The translations under genes and the position numbers were made by a program. From Arthrobacter sp. YN (GTDB lineage Bacteria > Actinomycetota > Actinomycetes > Actinomycetales > Micrococcaceae): a DNA stretch of 64,000 nt. Location: positions 868,001 to 932,000 of the forward strand of contig NZ_CP022436.1 in NCBI RefSeq assembly GCF_002224285.1, written 5' to 3'. Shown one piece after another: positions 1 to 7,512 of this stretch (position 1 is its first letter; each line of letters begins with the position of its first letter). The notes under the pieces are model-generated. The model searched no databases, was not told where the DNA came from, and worked only from the letters and a program-made list of their open reading frames with translations.

Positions 1-2561
1 GTGATGTCGTCCTGGCCGAGTTTCACAAAGGCGCGGCCCATCTGGGCCCTGCCGATCGCTGAGGCGGCTGGGACCCCAATAACGTTGTTGGAGTCGTCGC
101 GGCTCTGGACGCGCAACGCCACTCGAAGGTTGGTATTGGCGAGAATGTCATCGCTCACCACACCGGCGGGGCGCTGCGTTGCCAGGATCATGTGCACTCC
201 CAAGGTGCGGCCAACGGCGCCAATGCTGACGAGGGCGGTGAGCACGTCCGGAAAGTCCTTGGCCAGCATGGCGAACTCATCGACCACCAGCAGCAAGCGC
301 GGCATCGGCTCGGCGGGGTTCGTGGCCAAGTAGGCATTGAGGTTGTCGATTCCCTCGCCTGCCTCTGCGAAAACCCGCTGGCGGCGCTCCATCTCTGCTT
401 CCAGGGCGATCAGGGCCCTGTCAGCCAGTTGTTCGTCCAGGTTGGAGATGGTTCCGATGGTGTGCGGGAGGCGCTCACAGGCCTTGAATGCTGCCCCTCC
501 CTTGAAGTCCACCAGAATGAAGTTCAATCGGGTTGGATCGTTGCGGGCTGCGAGGCCAGCTACCAGGGAACGCAGGAATTCGGACTTTCCGGAGCCAGTG
601 GTGCCGCCTACCAAGCCGTGCGGTCCGTCCTTGACCAGGTCCAGGGTGAGTGGCCCGTTTTCGCCGGTGCCTATCGGTGTGGAAACGCCGGTGGGGGCCT
701 GCCACAGGCGTCGGATCGTCGCTGCATCAGGGCGCTCGTAGCCAAGCAGGCCCGGCATCCGTACCAGGGCGGGCAAGGAAGCCCCGGGAACGCTGAGCTC
801 AGGATCATCGAAGTGTGCCAGTCGTGTGGCGCAGCGCAGGGCTTCTTCGTGGTCGAGGCCCGCCAGGATGACGTCCTCCACACGGGTCAGGTCCTCAGGC
901 TGGTCAACGGTGGCTGCAGCATCCGTCCCAACCCTGATGATGGTGGTGCAGGACGCCGGCAGTTGTTCCTCTGACGTGGCTATGACGATGCCAGCCACTC
1001 GGGGTGGCCGCTGCTGCGGGTTGATATGGCCACCAGGAACGGAACGCCCCATGCCGAGCAAGGCGCGGGCAGGGGCGTCCCTTCCCTCTGTCAGTACGTC
1101 GGAATCGAGGACCACCATGAGCGCTGGGGTGGGCAATTCCTCCACGGAGTCCTTCAGCATGCGCAGCATGGCCAGGCTGGTCTCACGGTGCGCGGACATC
1201 CAGCGATCGCCCGTGCTGCTGCCGGTTTGGCGTGTGTGGGGGAGCCAGGAGGCCCATTCCCATTCATCGGCCCGGCCGGCGTCGCAGAAAACGCCGATCG
1301 TCAGATCTGCCGGACCGACATGCACCGCGGCCTGGGCTACCAGTGAACGGGCCAACGCCATGGCGCCTTCTCGCGAGCCAACAATGCCTACTACGCCGGC
1401 GTCGGTCAGGTCCACCAGCACGGGGGCTGCCAGGAGACGGGCTGCCGTGAGGGTTTCCTTGACTTTTTCGTCCGGGCGCGAGCCCGCAGCACGGTCAACC
1501 TCGGGCTTCCACGGCACGTCACCCGTGCCCGCATGCAGGACCAGGAAGTCGTCCGAGTCAGCACGGCGCTGCCACAGTGATGTCGCCGGAAGTGCCGGAC
1601 GGCGGACCACCGTAGCGGGATCGGGGACCATCTTGTGCCGGCGGGCGGTTTCCACCTCGGCGGCTGTGCGGATCTGTTGCTCAAACTCCTTGAGCGCTCC
1701 GTCGAAGCGCTCTGCTTCTTCCTTAAGGCCCCGGGCATGGCGGCGCTTTTGCTCGAACCACATGCCCACCGCCATCACCGGACTGAGCATGGCGAACATC
1801 GCGAAGCGCATGTCCCTCAGGATCATCACCATCGCAACGGCCATGACCAGCGGCGCCAGCACCGTGATGTAACTGAACTTGTTGGCTGGCGGAACGTCCT
1901 TGCGGCTCGGCGGGACCAGAGGATCCCCGGCGGGTGCGCGGCCGGGGCGCGGTGGCCTGTTAAAGGGAGCAGTGGCTGCCGGGGTCAGGTTGTGCAGGCT
2001 GCCTGGCGCGGGAGCAGGGGTCTCATCCAAGGCGGGACGGAGGAGAAGGACCGTGCCACCTGCCGTGATGGTGGCCGTTTGAGTGACCAAAACCCCGTCC
2101 TCGCCAACAGGTTCCCCGTTGACCAAGGTGCCGTTGGTGGAACCGCCATCCACCACCCGGAGCCCCTCCTCTTCGCGGCGAAGGCGGAAGTGATCCCATG
2201 ACGCGCTTTCGGTAGGGAGGCTGAGATCGGCATGGGGTGACCTGCCGATGAGCATGTCACGGCCTTCCGGAACATCCACCACCCCGCCCGTACGCTGACC
2301 GCCGGCCAGGGTCAGGCTCCAACCACGGACACGGTGCGGCGCGGGCCACGGTGCGCGTGAGATGCGGCTGCCTTCCAGCAGAATCAGCTCGGACAGTGGA
2401 GTGGCGCCACGAACCTCTGTTTCGTTGACGAACACAGGTTCCTCAGGGGCAACACGGGGTCCGCCGGCGGTTTCCACTAGGTCGGACAACGTGGTGGCGG
2501 GCGCAGCATGGGCAACCTCGCACTCGAAACGACGATCGTCCAGGTCGATCAGCACACGCAC
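1..2561 (-). CDS. Type VII secretion FHA-FtsK/SpoIIIE ATPase (EccC/EssC-like), 3' end outside window
   Basis: About 853 codons are visible and the frame is still open at base 1, so the C-terminus is missing. The GTG start at 2561 follows an AGGAGG ribosome site. An FHA domain lies near residues 100-150 (GRS and STNGTLVNG motifs). A hydrophobic segment near residues 230-265 should be transmembrane. A FtsK/SpoIIIE ATPase domain has Walker A GGTTGSGKSEF near residue 650 and Walker B LLLVVDEF near 755, followed by ATQRP. The FHA-TM-FtsK order is that of EssC-type motors, which export WXG100 proteins and toxins through a membrane channel. A WXG100 gene and an Rhs toxin lie 4.5 kb away, which supports that role. 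Further ATPase domains probably lie beyond the window. The family call is firm; the exact T7SS subtype is inferred. Confidence 0.9.
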   Translation of the reverse strand, partial: MRVLIDLDDRRFECEVAHAAPATTLSDLVETAGGPRVAPEEPVFVNETEVRGATPLSELILLEGSRISRAPWPAPHRVRGWSLTLAGGQRTGGVVDVPEGRDMLIGRSPHADLSLPTESASWDHFRLRREEEGLRVVDGGSTNGTLVNGEPVGEDGVLVTQTATITAGGTVLLLRPALDETPAPAPGSLHNLTPAATAPFNRPPRPGRAPAGDPLVPPSRKDVPPANKFSYITVLAPLVMAVAMVMILRDMRFAMFAMLSPVMAVGMWFEQKRRHARGLKEEAERFDGALKEFEQQIRTAAEVETARRHKMVPDPATVVRRPALPATSLWQRRADSDDFLVLHAGTGDVPWKPEVDRAAGSRPDEKVKETLTAARLLAAPVLVDLTDAGVVGIVGSREGAMALARSLVAQAAVHVGPADLTIGVFCDAGRADEWEWASWLPHTRQTGSSTGDRWMSAHRETSLAMLRMLKDSVEELPTPALMVVLDSDVLTEGRDAPARALLGMGRSVPGGHINPQQRPPRVAGIVIATSEEQLPASCTTIIRVGTDAAATVDQPEDLTRVEDVILAGLDHEEALRCATRLAHFDDPELSVPGASLPALVRMPGLLGYERPDAATIRRLWQAPTGVSTPIGTGENGPLTLDLVKDGPHGLVGGTTGSGKSEFLRSLVAGLAARNDPTRLNFILVDFKGGAAFKACERLPHTIGTISNLDEQLADRALIALEAEMERRQRVFAEAGEGIDNLNAYLATNPAEPMPRLLLVVDEFAMLAKDFPDVLTALVSIGAVGRTLGVHMILATQRPAGVVSDDILANTNLRVALRVQSRDDSNNVIGVPAASAIGRAQMGRAFVKLGQDDI

Positions 2562-2618
2562 CGGGCGCTCCTCCTGTAGTGGAACTGTTCCCCTCAGGCG
2601 TGGGGACAGAAAGGGTTG

Positions 2619-3962
2619 TTAAGGGCTGGCTGGTGCCGGTACCCAGACGAGCCGTGGAGCATTTTCGTCTGCCGGACGAAGACCGAGGTCCTGAGGGGAC
2701 GCGAAGACGGGAATCACATCAGCGGTCAGTGCCTGGGATTGCGAGAAGTCCAGCGGCGGACCGGCGAGGCCTTCCCCGGGGCCGAAGGACAGGGTGAGCA
2801 GCGACGCTGCGACCTTGGACGGTTCCTTGCTCCCGGCCAGTGCAGCTGCCCGGACCAGGGCCACCACGGCGTCATGGCTTCGGGCGTCCGCGGCCCAGGC
2901 ATCGGCGGAGAAGGGAGTATCGTCCGTCAGGTTCTTGATTTCCGGACTCCCTCCAGCCAATCTGATGCCGGAGAGGAAGGCGGACATGCCCCGCCCTTGG
3001 GCGTCCTGCTGAAGCGCGATTGCATCGCCGGTCGCCGGGGCGACGCTGACAAGTTGTCCTGAAGCGGTGCCGTCCAGTTCCGAGAGCGAGGCTGCGAACG
3101 CGGGGGTGATGGCGCCGTCGGGAAGTACCAGCGGAACGGAAACGTCGCGTGACTGGAGGGCTTGGACCAGTCGCGCCAGGCGCTGCGGCGTTGCCGCCGA
3201 CACAACAACAGCGTCGGCAGGGTTGGCAATCCGCGTGCCTTCAGCATCCGCCGGCGCGTCCTTGGCCGGAGGTCGAAGCTGGTCGCCCGTACGGATGGCT
3301 GCTTCCTGGGCAAGGTCGGCTACCTCGGGGAAACCCTCGAGCGCAAGGGTGTCAGACACCGTCACGGATGCGGGGGCCTGACCGCCGTCGCTGACCAGCA
3401 GCACCCGGCTCTTGCCGGCAAGTACGGTCCCCAATGCTGCCTGGACAGAGGCCGCCGTCGGTCCCGTGGTCCACGTGGTCTGAGTCGGTTCCGAGGCTTC
3501 GGCGTAGGGCAGGATGACCGGGAGGTTACGCTCCTCGGCTGCCTTCGCGGCGGCCAGTGCCTGAGGCCCAGTGCTTGCCACAACGACGCCGGACACACCC
3601 TGCTCGGCAAGGGCGCCGACTGCGGCACGGGCGCCGTCTTCGGTGCCTTGGTCATTCTGGGTCGGCAGGGCGACTGTCGCCCCGCCTTGGGCGAAACGCT
3701 GCGCTGCCACCACGGCACCCTGTGCTGCGCGGTTGTATTCGGTGCCGGGCTCACCGGACTGGCCGAATGTCATGACGACGCCGATCGAAAAGTCCGCCGG
3801 CAGGCCGTCAGCTTTCAGGGCAACAGGAACTGTTGCCGCTACAGGATCGGGCCGGGGAGCTTCCGTGGGGCGGTTCAGCGTCATCACCAGGACTGCCGCT
3901 GCGGCAATCACGACGGCGGCTCCCGCAGCAATCAGGGCGATGAGACGTGCGCGGGGGCTCAT
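2619..3962 (-). CDS. Membrane-anchored periplasmic-binding-fold protein (LivJ-like), T7SS-linked
   Basis: 447 aa. An N-terminal hydrophobic helix (about residues 7-28) has no lipobox and no clear cleavage site, so it probably anchors the protein outside the membrane. The rest looks like a type I periplasmic binding protein of the branched-chain amino acid (LivJ) class: a start such as IGVVMTFGQSG, alternating alpha/beta segments such as VSGVVVASTGPQ, and RVLLVSDGG at the domain switch. No permease or ATPase of an importer is nearby. Its ATG overlaps the stop of the upstream gene (ATGA, 3959-3962), so the two are translationally coupled, and the FtsK-type gene follows 57 bp later. A structural or ligand-sensing role in the secretion locus is inferred; a free-standing binding protein is the alternative. 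Confidence 0.75.
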   Translation of the reverse strand: MSPRARLIALIAAGAAVVIAAAAVLVMTLNRPTEAPRPDPVAATVPVALKADGLPADFSIGVVMTFGQSGEPGTEYNRAAQGAVVAAQRFAQGGATVALPTQNDQGTEDGARAAVGALAEQGVSGVVVASTGPQALAAAKAAEERNLPVILPYAEASEPTQTTWTTGPTAASVQAALGTVLAGKSRVLLVSDGGQAPASVTVSDTLALEGFPEVADLAQEAAIRTGDQLRPPAKDAPADAEGTRIANPADAVVVSAATPQRLARLVQALQSRDVSVPLVLPDGAITPAFAASLSELDGTASGQLVSVAPATGDAIALQQDAQGRGMSAFLSGIRLAGGSPEIKNLTDDTPFSADAWAADARSHDAVVALVRAAALAGSKEPSKVAASLLTLSFGPGEGLAGPPLDFSQSQALTADVIPVFASPQDLGLRPADENAPRLVWVPAPASP

Positions 3963-6820
3963 GCTGCACCACCGATCTTCAGCGTGTAAAGCGTCTGAGA
4001 CGTCGCACCGGCCGGCACCTCGAGTTGGAAGGGCGGCAATTCATCCACCGCGGTGAGCGAGGCCTTGAACTGGGCCTGGCGCAACAGGAGTCCTGCAACG
4101 TCCCGGGAACGGATGTTGGCGTAGCCTTCGGCATTCTGTGAGGCAAGGGCCAACTGGAAGTCCGCAGTGTCCGCTTTTGCCGCGCTGGTGGCCATCGAGC
4201 CGAGCAGGCCCGAGCCATTGACCGCCCGGTCACCAAGGTCCAACATCACTTTGTTGAGGCTGGAGGCGAGAAGGGCGCTGGCACCTTCGACGTCGCGGGT
4301 GGAGCCGGACGTGCTGGATGCGATGTTGTCCAGTGAGGACTGTGTGCTCTTGGACAGCGCGGCAGTCAGGTCACCGCTCTGCCCCAGGAGTTCGTCACGC
4401 TGCTTGTTGACAGTTCCCTCGGCGTCCTTGACAACATCATCCGAGGTGGACTTGAGCCCGGAGATGGACCGGTTGAAGGCTGTGGTCACCGATTCAGAGC
4501 TGGCATCGCCGATGTCGGCCACCTGCCTCACTTGTTCGTCCACGGTTTTGTAGACCTCGGCAGCGGTTTCGGCCGAAACGTCGCGGAGTGATTCCTTGAT
4601 CTTTTCGCCCAGCGTGTCCTGCTGCTCTTTCAACTTCGTGAGTGCCGTGGTCACTGTGCCGGAGGAGTCAATCGCGTCAGCCAGTGCAGCATCGAGCGCC
4701 TCAAGTCCCTTTTTGGTGCCGTTGACGGTTCCTGTTGCGGCGCCGTCGAGCGTCTTGACGGCGGTCTTGATCGCTTCCAGTTTGGTGTCGGCGTCGTCGA
4801 ATGTCTTTTCCAGAGTCGTGAAGGCCTGGCCGATTGCCTGGTCGGCGGCAGCCGTGTCGGTGGCTGCAAGGACTTCGTCCCAGGCAGCTGACTGACCTTC
4901 GAGCCGCACGTCCAAAGGCTCCTTGAAGCCCGGCGGCGGATTCAGCGCGGGTGAGGGGTTGCCGTCTTCATCAGTCGGTTCGCACGGCACTGATGTCAGG
5001 TAGGAACGCAGCCGGTCAACATCCTTGGCGGACAGCTTGCCCTTGCCCGGGATGAGACCGTCGTCGGACAACTTGCAGAGCTCGTCGGCCAATTTCTGGT
5101 TTTGCTGCATCATGGAGCCGTTCAGCCAGGTTCCCTGACCGAGTTCGCCCTTTGCTGCCTTGGCATTGGCAGCGATGGCGAGGAGTTTCTGCCGGAGAGT
5201 GGCAACACTGTTTTGCGCTGCGGTGGCTGCTTTGCGGGTCGCGGTTGCAGAGTTGGCCGCCGACTTGATGGCTGTGTCCAGGGCAGCGAGTGCTTTGCTG
5301 TAGTCCTCCGAGGTCCCGGAGCCGTCCAGCATGGCACTGAGGTCCGTGCGCACTTTTTCAAGTGCGACGGCGGATGTCGCCTGATCTTTGATGGCACCTT
5401 CCACCACCTGCGGCTGAAGGCCGGACACCAGTTTGTCGCCTTCCTGCACGAGGCCCAGAAGCGCTCCGGTGACGGTTACGGCGGAACCGTAGAGGGAGCA
5501 GGTCATTGAACCCTGCTCAGCACACTCTGCAGGGGTAGGGTTCTCGGGTCCCATGGTCGCCTTGAGTGCACCGGCAACCGTGTCACGGCAACTCGCGCTG
5601 ACCTTAGCGTAGGCGTCCAGCTGTGAGGACATGGTGAGAACGCTGGAGTAAACGGTGGCTGCCGGCGCAGCCTTGGCCACCTCGGCGGTGCAGCCGTCAC
5701 CGGTGATGGGGGTGACCGGCGGTGTCGCGGAAGTGTCGCCCAGCATCGCGTCCACGGCGGAGACCGTCAGTTTCAACTGCGACATGGTGGTGGACTGGGT
5801 GGCAGTGGTTGAAGACTCCAAATCAGAGCCGAGAACCTGCAGCTGCTGCTTCAGGTCCGACATCGTCGCGGCAAGGGCCTGGGAGTTGTCCCGCAGTTCA
5901 CCGGCCGTCTTCGCGCCGAGAGTCTGCGAGGTTGCCTGCAGGTTCCGGCGGACATCGGTGATGGTGGATCCGGCTTTCGCCAGGACGGTGTTGACATCAG
6001 ATACCAGCGAAATCGTGCGGCGCTGCAGCTCCATCTCCGAACCGGTTCCGGATGAGAAGGCGCTGGCGAGCACACCGTTGGCACTGAGGTCTGTATTGAG
6101 GCCAGGCTGGACTGCGACGTCGAATTCGGGAACCTGGAAGTCCTTCACGTCGGCGGCGAGGCGCAACGTGGTGCTGGCGCCGGAACGCGGGGGAGCCAGG
6201 ACAGTGGCCCACTGGACAACGGTGGCGCCGTCTTCAGTGCTGCTCAGGACTCCGTTGGTACCTGTAGTGCCGTCGGCCGAGCCGGGTGTTACGTCGTCCG
6301 CCCGGATGCCCGGGAGCTTGGTGGACGCAGCGATTGTCAGCGGGGCGCCTACCAGGGCGGTGTCAGAGCGGGCCTGGCCGGCGGCGTCGTACTGGATGGT
6401 CTGTGGTTTGACGGTGAGGTTCTCAAGTGTCAGGTTGATCTCCACCGGGCCGGTGTGGCCTTTCAACTCGGCGAGGTCGGAACCTGATTTCTCGCCGGCG
6501 CGGTACTGGAGGCTCACGCGAACCGGGAGTTCGCCCACTACCTGGGCGGTGTCATAGGTGGTGTTTTCCGCCGAGGAGTCACCCGCAGCGGACACGGAGA
6601 TGGTGGTGCCTTCAATCTTCTGCACTCCGGCGGCCGGGGACAGGCCCACACGAACGCTCTGCAGGAGCTTGACCGGGTTGGACACCGGCTCTGGTTCGGG
6701 AGTCTGCGTGCACGACGTGGTCGCGATCAGTCCCAGTGCTATCAGGGCGATGCCCAGAGCGCGGCCCGAGGGGATACGACGCCCCGGGTTGTACTGGTTA
6801 AAACTAGCCTGCCTGGGCAT
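3959..6820 (-). CDS. Large secreted or anchored coiled-coil protein of the T7SS operon
   Basis: 953 aa. The N-terminus has a hydrophobic stretch ending LIATTSC, a weak lipobox (TTSC instead of the usual L-A-G-C pattern), so it is a lipoprotein or a signal-anchored protein. After a beta-rich N-terminal third, long Ala/Asp/Lys/Leu-rich stretches (roughly residues 270-900) look helical and coiled coil. No catalytic motif was recognised. It is the first gene of the minus-strand operon that continues with the binding-fold protein and the FtsK-type ATPase. Size, extracytoplasmic location and context recall the ectodomain of EsaA/YueB-type T7SS components, but it lacks their multiple membrane helices, so this comparison is only a hypothesis. 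Confidence 0.7.
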   Translation of the reverse strand: MPRQASFNQYNPGRRIPSGRALGIALIALGLIATTSCTQTPEPEPVSNPVKLLQSVRVGLSPAAGVQKIEGTTISVSAAGDSSAENTTYDTAQVVGELPVRVSLQYRAGEKSGSDLAELKGHTGPVEINLTLENLTVKPQTIQYDAAGQARSDTALVGAPLTIAASTKLPGIRADDVTPGSADGTTGTNGVLSSTEDGATVVQWATVLAPPRSGASTTLRLAADVKDFQVPEFDVAVQPGLNTDLSANGVLASAFSSGTGSEMELQRRTISLVSDVNTVLAKAGSTITDVRRNLQATSQTLGAKTAGELRDNSQALAATMSDLKQQLQVLGSDLESSTTATQSTTMSQLKLTVSAVDAMLGDTSATPPVTPITGDGCTAEVAKAAPAATVYSSVLTMSSQLDAYAKVSASCRDTVAGALKATMGPENPTPAECAEQGSMTCSLYGSAVTVTGALLGLVQEGDKLVSGLQPQVVEGAIKDQATSAVALEKVRTDLSAMLDGSGTSEDYSKALAALDTAIKSAANSATATRKAATAAQNSVATLRQKLLAIAANAKAAKGELGQGTWLNGSMMQQNQKLADELCKLSDDGLIPGKGKLSAKDVDRLRSYLTSVPCEPTDEDGNPSPALNPPPGFKEPLDVRLEGQSAAWDEVLAATDTAAADQAIGQAFTTLEKTFDDADTKLEAIKTAVKTLDGAATGTVNGTKKGLEALDAALADAIDSSGTVTTALTKLKEQQDTLGEKIKESLRDVSAETAAEVYKTVDEQVRQVADIGDASSESVTTAFNRSISGLKSTSDDVVKDAEGTVNKQRDELLGQSGDLTAALSKSTQSSLDNIASSTSGSTRDVEGASALLASSLNKVMLDLGDRAVNGSGLLGSMATSAAKADTADFQLALASQNAEGYANIRSRDVAGLLLRQAQFKASLTAVDELPPFQLEVPAGATSQTLYTLKIGGAA

Positions 6821-7055
6821 GGATCGTCCCCCTCTTTCCGTTCACGGTGCCTTGAGTATCATAAGGTTGCGCGCACGAATGGACTAATCCCACCGCGCGG
6901 GTACCACCGCAGGTCACGAACGAGGTAGGTTTTTTCAAACTTTATTTGTCTGTTTGTTGGATTTATTCGGTGGTGTTGGTAGTTTGTGGGTGTTTGGTTG
7001 CCTGGGCTGGTTTTGGTTTGGGTGTTGCGATTGTTCTTATTGGGAGGAAAGTTCT

Positions 7056-7337
7056 ATGTCGCGTGTGTTGTCTACTGAGCAAGCCAAGGCTGCTATCGGT
7101 CAGGTGCAGTCGATTATTACTGGTGGGTTTACGGATCAGATTTCGGCGTTGGATGCCCAGGGTCGGTTGTTGTCGGATCCGAATGTGTGGGATGGGCCGT
7201 TGGCTGCTGAGTTCCGTGGTTCGACGTGGCCGGAGACGAAGGCTGCGTTGGATAAGGCCAAGGAGGAGCTGGAGCAGTTGCGGGGTCAGTTGCAGAAGAT
7301 TTCGCAGGATATTTTCTCTGCCGGTGGCGGGGCCTGA
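7056..7337 (+). CDS. WXG100 family T7SS protein (EsxA-like)
   Basis: 93 aa, the standard WXG100 length. The ATG at 7056 follows GGGAGGAAAG with good spacing; in-frame upstream codons are rejected because they encode an unrelated Cys/Trp-rich stretch. Two predicted helices flank a turn with the signature W-D-G (NVWDGPLAAEF), and the C-terminal helix is rich in Glu, Lys and Leu. Such proteins are small exported helical hairpins that dimerise and often partner a neighbouring large substrate. It is divergent from the secretion operon (235 bp apart) and directly upstream of the Rhs toxin, so it is probably that toxin's secretion partner. Confidence 0.9.
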   Translation: MSRVLSTEQAKAAIGQVQSIITGGFTDQISALDAQGRLLSDPNVWDGPLAAEFRGSTWPETKAALDKAKEELEQLRGQLQKISQDIFSAGGGA

Positions 7338-7360
7338 TTCTTTTTTTGCTGTGAGTGTGA

Positions 7361-7406
7361 GGGCCGGGTGATCGTGCCGCTTTAGTGCGGTGTGGTTGCC
7401 CGGCCG
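7361..7406 (+). other. GC-rich hairpin between esx-like and rhs genes
   Basis: Arms GGCCGGG (7362-7368) and CCCGGCC (7399-7405) enclose a smaller GCCGC/GCGGT stem. No T-run follows, so it may be an mRNA processing or attenuation hairpin rather than a true terminator. Confidence 0.4.
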
Positions 7407-7512
7407 TTCCGCTGTGGTCTGGTGGTGCCGGTTCGTCCCGCGTGGTTGTGGTGCGGGTTTGTGTGGGTTGTTGGGTTTTGTTCGCGTTCTTGTTCTGTGG
7501 GGGGCTGTGGTT

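Noticed and set aside
7390..7512. Extension of the rhs start back to 7390
   Set aside because: The added 41 residues are Trp/Cys/Val-rich, contain no motif, and the GTG at 7513 gives the expected T7SS-type N-terminus.
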